Assembly: GCA_903925075.1 (NCBI GenBank)
Contig: CAIYDQ010000002.1
Coordinates: 1-60,305 of the forward strand
Reading direction: 5' to 3'
Length of the DNA stretch: 60,305 nucleotides
Origin: an uncultured Geobacter sp.
GTDB lineage: Bacteria > Desulfobacterota > Desulfuromonadia > Geobacterales > Geobacteraceae
Part shown: positions 51,501-58,025 of the stretch, piece by piece
Position numbering within the stretch: position 1 is the first letter of the stretch
Layout: each line of letters starts with the position of its first letter
Notes under the pieces: generated by a model
What the model was told of the DNA's origin: nothing
Databases searched by the model: none
Seen by the model: only the letters and a program-made list of their open reading frames with translations
Position numbers and translations under genes: made by a program

Positions 51501-53264
51501 GGCTGTTTCGGCCCGCTCTTCGCCGGTTTGAACCTGCGGCAACCCCTGACCATCCCGGGCGGCTCCATGCAACTGGTGCACCGGGTCATGGAGCTGCAAC
51601 CTAAGGGGGGACGCTACCAGATGGGCTTCATCCGCGCCGAAGCGGATATCCATCCTGACGACTGGTTCATCACCTGCCACTTCGTGGACGACCGGGTCAT
51701 GCCCGGCACGCTGATGTACGAATGCTGCATGCACACGCTGCGCATCTTCCTGCTCAGGATGGGCTGGGTTGCCGAGACCGAGGGAGCCGTCTGGCAGCCG
51801 GTGCCGGGCGTGGCGAGCCAACTCAGTTGCCGCGGCCAGGTGCTGGAGACGACCAAGGTGGTCCGCTACGAGGTGACGGTCCGCGAACTCGGCTACCGCC
51901 CCGAGCCTTTCGCCATCGTGGACGCGCTCATGTACGCGGACGGCAGGCCCATCGTCGAAATCACCAGCATGTCGGTGCGCCTGACCGGCAGCAACCGGGA
52001 AAGCCTGCTGCGTCTTTGGACGGGAAGAGCCGCAGGCCAAGGCCCCAGCTCTCTACCTCCACAAAAGGAAGAGAAGCCGGCAACGTCGCGTCCCGCGCAG
52101 GCGAGTCAACTTTCCCTGTTCGTTCCCCTTGCCGGGGAAGGCCAACCGGAAGCGCTCCCCGCCGCAGTCTATGACCGCAAGCCCGCCTTGTACAGCAAGG
52201 AACAGATACTCGCCTACAGCAACGGCAAACCTTCCGAGGGATTCGGCGACAGATACCGGATCTTCGACGCCGAACGCAAGATCGCCCGCCTGCCGGGACC
52301 GCCTTTCCAGTTCATGGATCGGATTACCGCCGTAGCCGGCGAACCGTGGCAGATGGTTCCCGGCGCGCTGGCGGAGGCGCAATACGACGCTCCCGCCGAC
52401 GCCTGGTATTTCGCCGCCGATCGGCAGCCGCGCATGCCGTTTTCGGTGCTTTTGGAAGCGGCCCTGCAACCGTGCGGCTGGCTCGCCGCCTACGTCGGCT
52501 CAGCTCTGGCCAGCCCGACCGACATCTCCTTTAGAAACCTCGGCGGCAACGCGGTCCAGCACCGCTCCGTCACCCCCGAAAGCGGCACCCTCACCGCCAG
52601 CGCGACCCTGACCAAGGTGGCGACCAGCGGGGGGATGATCATCCAGGAATTCGATTTCTCGGTGGCGGACCGCCGCGGCGTCCTCTACGAGGGGGACACC
52701 ATGTTCGGCTTCTTCGCCAAGGAGGCGCTGGTGAACCAGGTCGGCATCCGGGACGCCGCCCCTTATCAGCCGAGCGCCGAGGAAGCCGCCCGGGGCTTAA
52801 GCCTCCCCTACCCCGAGGCGCGCCCCTTCCCGGAGAGAAAGCTCAGGATGATCGACCGCATCGAGCTGTTCGTCGCCGACGGCGGCCCGGCGGGACTGGG
52901 CTATCTCATGGGGAGCAAGCAGGTCGACCCGGACGAGTGGTTCTTCAAGGCGCACTTCTATCAGGACCCGGTGACCCCGGGGTCGCTGGGGCTGGAATCG
53001 TTCCTGCAACTTGTTAAGTTCGCAGCCGTGCAGCGCTGGGGGTGGCGCGAGGGAGAGGTCCTTGCCGCCGCGGCACCGGAGCGCCGGCATCGCTGGCTGT
53101 ATCGCGGCCAGGTTGTGCCGTCCAACAAGCAGGTGACCGTGATCGCCTGGATCACAGCGGTCGACGACGATCTGCGGGTGCTCACCGCCGCCGGATTCCT
53201 CTCGGTGGACGGCAGGCCCATCTACCAGATGAACGATTTCACCCTGCAGGTGGAGAAAATATGA
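45555..53264 (+). CDS. pfaC: PUFA-synthase-type megasynthase, KS-CLF-AT-DH-DH (PfaC with fused AT)
   Basis: A 2569-aa protein. Ketosynthase: residues 5-480, DAACASS with Cys193, ECHATGTPVGD, KSNIGHT. Chain-length-factor-like domain: about 535-1020, where the nucleophile position reads SSEESSG (Cys replaced by Glu). PfaB-like acyltransferase: about 1150-1480, GYSLGES with Ser1241. Low-complexity linker: about 1515-1755. Two FabA-type double hot-dog dehydratases: about 1785-2150 and 2245-2569. Only the second half of each has the His motif (CHFVDDRVMPG, AHFYQDPVTPG); the first halves look inactive. No thioesterase or acyltransferase release domain follows. ATG 45555 is chosen; TTG 45549 overlapping the pfaA stop is possible. 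The stop overlaps oleA (ATGA). Confidence 0.94.
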   Translation: MKQQSPSVAIVGIGGIFPDAPELNAFWDNIRLAKSAAREVPAGRWQLRADAAFDPEAGKADHVYSRRGCFIESIPPLSALSGLCIDPQTVAGLDPLFHLLLHAGKRAFDAAVTKPLDRSRIGVIIGNLALPSEKSAEFSRSLLGRSFEEKLLGCAKEPDAVEPLNRYVAGLPAGLLAAALGLGGGSCTLDAACASSLYAIKLAADELLSGRADAMLTGGLSRPDPLYTQMGFSQLRALSRRGVCSPFDAAGDGLVVGEGAGIFLLKRTEDAVAHGDRIYGVIRGIGLSNDVGGSLLAPLADGQLRAMRAAYAKAGWSPLDVDLIECHATGTPVGDATEVASLKELWKEKAKASDQSDRSDQSDWSKPSDQSDRSDRCVIGSVKSNIGHTLTAAGAAALTKVLLAMAAETLPPTANFQQAPAGFDLELSPFRVLQAATPWPRRADGAPRRSAVSAFGFGGINAHLLVEEWLPLDGQPLPRPLFPLPEVGAETGPAGAGARAKTVLEVFGSKSGLDGKRADADGNGDGAKPASVKSGPIAVVGMDARFGPWQTLASFQARVLGGDASARPTTPKDWWGAEKSAWFAKENLKDTPFAGFYLDEFALAADLFRIPPRELEEMLPQQLLMLQSAAAAMADAGLDRSDNLRAGVFIGIALDLNSTNFSFRWSLAEKAALWAKELALDLSEEELAAWIAALRERSGPALTANRTMGALGSVVASRIAREFRCGGPSFTLSSEESSGLRALETAVRQLQGDEIDRAIVGAVDLAGDLRAALGQHLGRPFSPSGSASPFDQSADGSIIGEGAASVVLKRLEDAERDGDRIYAVIKGIGAASGELLLPGAAAYRRSLERAYADAGVEPERVDYLEAHGSGHPAEDRMEASVLADFFDQGAGEADGTSAALSPAPAGKLAAPLNALTADEDQAIGNQAAGSNRRCAIAGVKADIGHCGAASGLASLVRSCLALYQEIIPASRSGERPLARLSGNGALYLPNGSRYWLRNRANGPRHAGVSAFGVDGSCSHAVLAGYEKISARAAQERVNPLGSADEFLFSVTGGNRQELAEGIEQLRSLAGGSPRPELPALCRDLLLRHDASGIKPLAISLVARSYEELDALCAQGARMLAEDAAQGDTLSHPSLRDRLFFSPRPLGKTGKIGFVYPGSGNHYPGMGMELSARWPEIYRRQDAENLRLRDQFQPEQFWNGAPLEAINDDHLAVIFGQVATGCAVSDLVQSFGVRPGAVIGYSLGESAGLFASRAWRERDLMLERMQASTLFTRDLAGECRAARRAWGESEGKEIVWSIGVIDAPAREVRRALKKTSRVYLLIVNTPDECVIGGDVKWVKHLVAMLDCRFFPLQGVTTVHCEVARQVASAYRDLHLFNTTVPDGVSFYSGAAGSSYQLHRRNAAESILAQAIEGIDFPKVIEAAYADGVRYFLEMGPGASCSRMIGRILAGRPHIARSACLPGVDAHSGILRLLAQLTTERVPLNLEPLVTIAPTRLAPGKDARPAAATLLFRTGGEPFRPALPSSNAAAGLPGNAAAMALAGKTDNGSNGSNGSNGSNGRNGSNGSTGTTTGTLPGTAATAALTSGVATATFPGNTATAAPPAATAATAATAATAVTAATAATAATAATAATAATAATAATAATAAPSKGFPSGFQAESLPALQSQEESLDPLLHAFASAQQARLHAHEAYLRVAEQLNRTLADAVSLQISLQQQLSASGEPVDAQPVATVTSEPAFTQSVQTPFGASAAAGSPLPPAFDRELCMQFATGSVERMLGAGFAEVDTFPTRVRLPDEPLMLVDRIVTLEGEPRSMTCGRVVTEHDVHPGAWYLDGGRIPTCIAVEAGQADLFLSGYLGIDFITRGMAVYRLLDAVVTFHRELPAPGETINYDIRIERFFRQGETYLFRFHFEATVNGERLLSMRNGCAGFFSEAELAAGKGIVRGALDLRARSGSLPADWQELVPMSPAAYNAQQLDALRNGDLAGCFGPLFAGLNLRQPLTIPGGSMQLVHRVMELQPKGGRYQMGFIRAEADIHPDDWFITCHFVDDRVMPGTLMYECCMHTLRIFLLRMGWVAETEGAVWQPVPGVASQLSCRGQVLETTKVVRYEVTVRELGYRPEPFAIVDALMYADGRPIVEITSMSVRLTGSNRESLLRLWTGRAAGQGPSSLPPQKEEKPATSRPAQASQLSLFVPLAGEGQPEALPAAVYDRKPALYSKEQILAYSNGKPSEGFGDRYRIFDAERKIARLPGPPFQFMDRITAVAGEPWQMVPGALAEAQYDAPADAWYFAADRQPRMPFSVLLEAALQPCGWLAAYVGSALASPTDISFRNLGGNAVQHRSVTPESGTLTASATLTKVATSGGMIIQEFDFSVADRRGVLYEGDTMFGFFAKEALVNQVGIRDAAPYQPSAEEAARGLSLPYPEARPFPERKLRMIDRIELFVADGGPAGLGYLMGSKQVDPDEWFFKAHFYQDPVTPGSLGLESFLQLVKFAAVQRWGWREGEVLAAAAPERRHRWLYRGQVVPSNKQVTVIAWITAVDDDLRVLTAAGFLSVDGRPIYQMNDFTLQVEKI
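46611..46683 (+). repeat. 9-bp repeat GACCAGTCN inside the PfaC ketosynthase (Ser-Asp-Gln/Arg)
   Basis: Degenerate units GACCAGTCT, GACCGGTCT, GACTGGTCG and GACCAGTCG run for about eight periods and are read Asp-Gln-Ser or Asp-Arg-Ser. They form an insertion in a surface loop of KS1 between the ECHATGT motif and the KSNIGHT motif. The unit is the same as the PfaA linker unit (GACCAGTCA after rotation) but read in another frame. GACCAGTC-T-GACTGGTC within it can fold as a hairpin. Confidence 0.9.
50187..50258 (+). repeat. 9-bp tandem repeat AATGGGAGT (Asn-Gly-Ser) in the PfaC linker
   Basis: Eight 9-base units, the first four identical and the later ones with single changes, are read Asn-Gly-Ser in the linker between the acyltransferase and the dehydratases. 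The reverse complement of the unit matches the intergenic TCCCATNAC repeat at 35463-35498. Confidence 0.92.
50364..50489 (+). repeat. 9-bp tandem repeat ACTGCTGCC (Thr-Ala-Ala), about 14 copies, in the PfaC linker
   Basis: About 14 nearly identical units (one GTC variant near 50397) are read Thr-Ala-Ala. They lie about 100 bases after the Asn-Gly-Ser tract in the same linker. The near-identity of the codons marks recent expansion at DNA level. Confidence 0.93.
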
Positions 53265-54304
53265 AATATTCCAAGGTGTACATCGAGTCGTTCGGCTATG
53301 AGCTCGCACCGGTAGTCGTCACCTCGGCGGAGCTGGAGGCGCGCCTGGAGCCCCTCTACAAAACGCTCCACTTCGCGCCGGGACAGTTGCAGGCTCTCAC
53401 CGGCATCCGGGAGAGGCGCTGGTGGGAACCGGGCTTCGCGCTCTCCAAGGGGGCCGCGGCCGCCGGCAAAAAGGCGCTGGCCGCAGCCGGTGTCTCCCCG
53501 AGCGAGATCGGGGCGCTGCTCTATACCGGCGTCTGCCGGGAGCAGTTCGAACCGGCCACCGCCTGCCGGGTGGCGGCCTCGCTCGGCATCTCTGGCAACG
53601 CCGCGGTCTTCGACCTTTCCAACGCCTGTCTGGGGGTCCTGAACGGCATGCTGGAGGTGGCGAACCGGATCGAACTCGGCCAGATCCGGGCGGGGCTGGT
53701 GGTTTCCTGCGAGAGCGCGCGCGACATCAACGACATCATGATCGCCCGCATGCTTGCGGACCGCAGCATGGAAAATTTTGCCAGCTCGCTCGCCACCCTC
53801 ACCGGCGGCTCCGGCGCGGTGGCGGTGCTCCTGACCGACGGCTCCTTCTCCAAATCCGGCAGGCGTCGTCTGCTGGGGGGCATGTCTCAGGCAGCGCCGG
53901 AACACCACGCCCTCTGCCTGTGGGGCATCACCCCCGACGGCAAGGGAGGCTTCAACCAGTCTATGAGCACCGATGCAGTAAGCGTCATGAATTACGGCGT
54001 TGAGCTGGGTCGACGCACCTGGGCCGAATTCCTTCCCGAGGTTGGCTGGGAGAGCGCCGAGGTGGACCGGGTGGTCTGCCACCAGGTGGGGAGCGCGCAC
54101 CAAAGCGCCATCCTGAAGACCCTCGGCATCGCCCTTGACAAGGATTTCACCACCTACGAATTTCTCGGCAACATGGGAACCGTGTCGCTGCCGCTTACCG
54201 CGGCGCTGGCCTGCGAACGGGATATCCTCAGCGCCGGCGAGCGGGTAGCCATGCTCGGCATCGGCAGCGGGCTCAACTGCCTGATGCTGGGGGTCGATTG
54301 GTGA
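53261..54304 (+). CDS. oleA: OleA: acyl-CoA head-to-head condensing enzyme
   Basis: A 347-aa thiolase-superfamily enzyme (FabH/KAS-III-like fold) that condenses two fatty acyl thioesters to a beta-keto acid. The nucleophile is Cys123 in SNACLGVLNGM, the His is H274 in VCHQVGSAHQ, and the Asn is in FLGNMGTVSLP. REQFEPATA carries the Glu that OleA contributes across the dimer, which separates it from ordinary FabH. The ATG overlaps the pfaC stop as ATGA, and oleB, oleC and oleD follow in that order, which settles the assignment. In Shewanella the same chemistry with Pfa-derived chains gives a C31 polyene hydrocarbon. Confidence 0.94.
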   Translation: MKYSKVYIESFGYELAPVVVTSAELEARLEPLYKTLHFAPGQLQALTGIRERRWWEPGFALSKGAAAAGKKALAAAGVSPSEIGALLYTGVCREQFEPATACRVAASLGISGNAAVFDLSNACLGVLNGMLEVANRIELGQIRAGLVVSCESARDINDIMIARMLADRSMENFASSLATLTGGSGAVAVLLTDGSFSKSGRRRLLGGMSQAAPEHHALCLWGITPDGKGGFNQSMSTDAVSVMNYGVELGRRTWAEFLPEVGWESAEVDRVVCHQVGSAHQSAILKTLGIALDKDFTTYEFLGNMGTVSLPLTAALACERDILSAGERVAMLGIGSGLNCLMLGVDW

Positions 54305-54315
54305 GGAAAACGAAA

Positions 54316-55209
54316 ATGACGGTCACGACTAGCGACGATTATCCATTCTCGGGGAAGACCCTGGATCTCGACGGCCTCTCCTATCACTATCTGGACGAGG
54401 GCTCCGGAAAACCGGTGGTCATGGTGCACGGCAACCCTTCCTGGTCCTACTATTACCGCAATCTGGTGCTCGCCCTGCGCGGGCGCTACCGCTGCATCGT
54501 GCCCGACCATATCGGCTGCGGCCTCTCCGACAAACCGGGCGACAAGCGCTACGACTACACCCTTTCCCGGCGTGTGGACGACCTGGAAAGGTTGATCGAC
54601 CACCTGGGATTGGAGGAGAAGATCACCCTGGTGCTGCACGACTGGGGCGGCATGATCGGCATGGCCTACGCCTGCCGCCATCCCGAGCGCATCGGCCGGC
54701 TGGTGCTGCTCAATACGGCGGCTTTTCATCTCCCCAAGGAGAAGAAGTTCCCGCTCGGCTTGAAGATCTGCCGCGACACGCCGCTTGGCGCCCTGCTGGT
54801 GCGCGGCTTCAACGCCTTCAGCGTCGGGGCTTCGCTGGTCGGCTGCAAGAAGCACCCGATGGCCAGGGTCGTCAGCAGGTCCTACCGCGCGCCCTACGAC
54901 TCCTGGAAAAACAGGATCGCCACCCTGCGCTTCGTGCAGGATATCCCGCTCGTCCCCGGCGACCGCAACTACGCACTGGTGAGCGAGGTCGCGGCCGGTC
55001 TCGCGCAGTTCTCGGAGCTCCCCATCGCCATCTTCTGGGGCGAACTCGACTTCGTTTTCGACACAGCCTTTCTGGCTGAATGGATCAGGCGCTACCCGAA
55101 AGCCAAGGTGCGCCGCTACCCCGACGCCGGGCATTACATTTTGGAAGACATGAAAGATGAAGTGGTGCCGCTCATCGCCGACTTCTTGAACGACACCGAT
55201 AAACGATAA
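54316..55209 (+). CDS. oleB: OleB: alpha/beta hydrolase, beta-lactone decarboxylase
   Basis: A 297-aa member of the haloalkane-dehalogenase-like hydrolases. The nucleophile is Asp109 in LVLHDWGGMIGMAYA, the oxyanion region is MVHGNPSWSYYYRNL, the acid lies in FWGELDFVFD and the His in YPDAGHYILED. In the Ole pathway OleB releases CO2 from the beta-lactone to give the cis-olefin. ATG 54316 is chosen, 11 bases after the oleA stop with GAGGA upstream; a GTG at 54301 overlaps that stop. A 185-base gap with repeats follows, the only real gap in the operon. Confidence 0.92.
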   Translation: MTVTTSDDYPFSGKTLDLDGLSYHYLDEGSGKPVVMVHGNPSWSYYYRNLVLALRGRYRCIVPDHIGCGLSDKPGDKRYDYTLSRRVDDLERLIDHLGLEEKITLVLHDWGGMIGMAYACRHPERIGRLVLLNTAAFHLPKEKKFPLGLKICRDTPLGALLVRGFNAFSVGASLVGCKKHPMARVVSRSYRAPYDSWKNRIATLRFVQDIPLVPGDRNYALVSEVAAGLAQFSELPIAIFWGELDFVFDTAFLAEWIRRYPKAKVRRYPDAGHYILEDMKDEVVPLIADFLNDTDKR

Positions 55210-55372
55210 AACGGATAAAACCTAACTTCCACTGCTTTTAACAGGGATAAAAACGATGAAAGGGATTTCAACCAAACTACTCACGGCTTTTTTGGGTAAG
55301 CCCAAATCTCTTCGCTCTGTTTGGCTTCATCCCCTTTATCCGCTTCATCCCTTCCATCGGCTTCACCAGTCT
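55197..55372. repeat. 9-bp-period repeat cassette with inverted arms between oleB and oleC
   Basis: The left part has GATAAACGA, TAAAACGGA, TAAAACC-type units (about 55197-55223) and GGGATAAAAACGATGAAAGGGAT (55243 on, shown as units of nine). The right part (about 55323-55370) has CTTCATCCC, CTTTATCCG, CTTCATCCC, TTCCATCGG, CTTCACC-type units, the reverse complement. Between them TTTGGG-TAAG-CCCAAA (55291-55306) forms a short hairpin. The two arms could pair in mRNA. No ORF is present. Confidence 0.75.
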
Positions 55373-55394
55373 CCTCCGTTGCCTGAGGCACCAG

Positions 55395-57035
55395 ATGCAC
55401 AATAGCGAGTTCGTCAATATCGCCGCGCACTTGCCTGACATGGCCAGACGTCAGCCGGACGCCGCCGCCATCATCTTCCCCAAACAAAATCGCCGCATGA
55501 GCTTCCTGGAACTCGACCGGCTCAGCGACCGGATCGCCCGCGGCCTGATCGAGGCCGGCATCTGCCGCGGCGTGCGCAGCGTGCTGATGGTCACCCCCAG
55601 CCCTGAATTCTTCGCTCTCACCTTCGCCCTCTTCAAGGTCGGCGCGGTGCCGGTGCTGATCGACCCGGGCCTGGGCATCAAAAACTTGAAAAAATGCTTC
55701 GCCGAGGCGCAGCCGCACGCCTTCATAGGCATCCCCAAGGCGCACCTGGCCCGCCTCCTTTTTGGCTGGGGCAAAGAGTCGATCCGCACCTGGCTCACCG
55801 TCGGCCGACGCCTGTTCTGGGAGGGGAGCACTCTCGCGGAACTCCTCGATCGGCATCCCGAGGAAACCCCCTTCACTCCGGCGCCGACCCAACAGGACGA
55901 CGTGGCCGCCATCCTTTTCACCAGCGGCAGCACCGGCGCGCCCAAGGGGGCGGTCTACAGCCACGGCAACTTCGCCGCTCAGGTCGAGGCGCTGCGCTCG
56001 GTTTACGGCATCGAGCCGGGGGAAATCGATCTCCCCACCTTCCCGCTGTTCGCCCTGTTCGCCCCGGCTCTCGGCATGACGGCCGTCATCCCGGAGATGG
56101 ACTTCACACGCCCCGGATCGGTCAACGCCGCCAGGATCGTGAACGCCATTCAGCGCTACGGCGTCACCACCATGTTCGGCTCGCCGGCGCTCATCAACCG
56201 GGTCGGCCGCTACGGCGCCAAGCACCAGGTCAAGCTCCCCACACTCAGGCGAGCCATCTCCGCCGGCGCTCCGGTGCCGGCCGCGGTCCTTGAGCGCTTC
56301 GTCGGACTGCTCAATCCCGGCGTCCAGGTCTTCACCCCCTACGGCGCCACCGAGGCGCTGCCGGTCTGCTCCATCGGCTCCAGCGAGATCCTGGGGAGCA
56401 CCCGACAGATCACCGACGCTGGCGGCGGGGTCTGCGTGGGGAGGCCGGTCGAGGGCATCCGACTGGAAGTAATCGAGATAACCGACGATCCGATCTGGCA
56501 GTGGGACGAATCTCTGCGGGTGCCGACCGGCAAAATAGGCGAGATCGTGGTGCAGGGTGAACAGGTGACCAGGGGATATTACAACCGCCCGGACGCCGAC
56601 CACCTCTCCAAGATCGCCGATCCCGAGACCGGCTCCTTCTTTCATCGGATGGGAGATCTGGGGGGACGCGACGAGCAGGGGCGGGTCTGGTTCTGCGGCA
56701 GAAAGTCGCACCGGGTGGAGACGTCGGCGGGGCTGCTTTTCACCATCCCCTGCGAGGCGGTGTTCAACACGCATCCCCTGGTCTACCGGACGGCGCTGGT
56801 GGGGGTCGGCACTCCGGGAGAGCTTACCCCCGTTTTGTGCGTGGAACTGGAGAAAGGGGTCAAGGCGGATCGGAAAACGCTGCGGGAGGAGTTGCTGACA
56901 ATCGCGCGCGACCACATCCATACCCACGCCATCGAAACCATCCTCTTTCACCCCGCCTTCCCGGTCGATATCCGCCATAACGCCAAGATTTTCCGCGAAA
57001 AACTCGCGGTCTGGGCCGAGAGGAAACTGCGATGA
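55395..57035 (+). CDS. oleC: OleC: AMP-dependent beta-lactone synthetase
   Basis: A 546-aa member of the acyl-CoA-synthetase superfamily that converts the beta-hydroxy acid to a beta-lactone with ATP. It has ILFTSGSTGAPKGAVYSHGN (ATP loop), PYGATEALPV, HRMGDLGGRDEQGRVWFCG and, at the C-terminus, FPVDIRHNAKIFREKL with the catalytic-type Lys. The position between oleB and oleD separates it from ordinary ligases. TGAGG lies upstream of ATG 55395, directly after the repeat cassette. The stop overlaps the oleD start as ATGA. Confidence 0.93.
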   Translation: MHNSEFVNIAAHLPDMARRQPDAAAIIFPKQNRRMSFLELDRLSDRIARGLIEAGICRGVRSVLMVTPSPEFFALTFALFKVGAVPVLIDPGLGIKNLKKCFAEAQPHAFIGIPKAHLARLLFGWGKESIRTWLTVGRRLFWEGSTLAELLDRHPEETPFTPAPTQQDDVAAILFTSGSTGAPKGAVYSHGNFAAQVEALRSVYGIEPGEIDLPTFPLFALFAPALGMTAVIPEMDFTRPGSVNAARIVNAIQRYGVTTMFGSPALINRVGRYGAKHQVKLPTLRRAISAGAPVPAAVLERFVGLLNPGVQVFTPYGATEALPVCSIGSSEILGSTRQITDAGGGVCVGRPVEGIRLEVIEITDDPIWQWDESLRVPTGKIGEIVVQGEQVTRGYYNRPDADHLSKIADPETGSFFHRMGDLGGRDEQGRVWFCGRKSHRVETSAGLLFTIPCEAVFNTHPLVYRTALVGVGTPGELTPVLCVELEKGVKADRKTLREELLTIARDHIHTHAIETILFHPAFPVDIRHNAKIFREKLAVWAERKLR

Positions 57036-58025
57036 GGGCGCTGGTTACCGGGGGCGGCGGCTTCCTGGGGTCCGCCATCGTGCGCCAACTGCGCGCGCGG
57101 CGACCAGGTGGTGAGCTTTTCGCGCGCCGAGTATCCCGAGCTGGAAGCTCTTGGCGTGGAACAGCGCCGCGGCGACCTGGCCGACCCGCAGGCGCTGGCG
57201 GCGGCCGCGCAAGGCTGCGACGTCGTCTTCCACGTCGCCGCCAAAGCGGGGGTCTGGGGGAGCTTTGAAGAGTACCGCCTGGCGAACCTGGTCGGCACCG
57301 AAAACGTCATCGCCGCCTGCCGGCTGCACGCCATCGGCCGGCTGGTCTACACCGGCTCGCCCAGCGTCGTTTTCGACGGCGCCGACGTGGAAGGCGCCGA
57401 CGAATCGCTCCCCTACCCGGCCCATTTCGAGGCGCACTATCCCCACACCAAAGCGCTTGCCGAGCAGGCAGTGCTGGCCGCCAATGGCCCCGCGCTGGCC
57501 ACCGTGTCGCTGCGCCCACATCTCATCTGGGGTCCCGGAGACAACCACCTGGCGCCGCGCATCGTCGCCAAGGCGCGCGCCGGCAAGTTGCGGCGCATCG
57601 GACGGCGTCCCTGCCTGGTCGATACCGTGTATGTCGACAACGCCGCCGAGGCCCATCTCAACGCCGCCGATCGCCTGGCTCACGGCTCAGCTCCGGCGGG
57701 CAAGGCCTATTTCATCTCCAACGGCGAGCCGTTGCCGCTTTGGGAGATGGTGAACCGCATCCTGGCCGCGGCCGGCCTTCCTGCCGAAAACCGTTGCGTA
57801 TCCCCAAAGCTCGCCTATGCCGCAGGCGTCGTCTGCGAGCAGATCTGGAACCTGCTGCGCCTGGCCGGCGAGCCGCCGATGACCCGCTTCGTCGCCAGGG
57901 AACTGGCCACCTCCCACTGGTTCGACATCTCGGCCGCCAAAAGGGACTTGGGATACCGGCCGCGAGTTTCCACCGACGAGGGACTGGCGCGGTTACAGAA
58001 GTGGTTCGCCGGTGGCGCGAAATGA
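57032..58025 (+). CDS. oleD: OleD: NAD(P)H-dependent beta-keto acid reductase, frameshifted as read
   Basis: An SDR (extended, 3-beta-HSD-like) enzyme of about 330 codons that reduces the OleA product. It begins MRALVTGGGGFLGSAIVRQL (GGxGxxG cofactor loop) at ATG 57032 overlapping oleC. From about 57100 the family sequence continues in the +1 frame (GDQVVSFSRAEYPEL, DVVFHVAAKAGVWG, YTGSPSVVFDG, HYPHTKALAEQ with the Tyr and Lys). The switch lies in 57089-57104, in CTGCGCGCGCGGCGACC. One more CG unit would restore the reading RARGDQVV. If the break is real, translation could only start at the GTG near 57108 and would lack the cofactor loop. The stop overlaps the PPTase start. Confidence 0.9.

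Noticed and set aside
55291..55306. TTTGGG-TAAG-CCCAAA as a terminator between oleB and oleC
   Set aside because: The T-run precedes the stem on the + strand and does not follow it, and the stem has only 6 bp; it would not stop rightward transcription.
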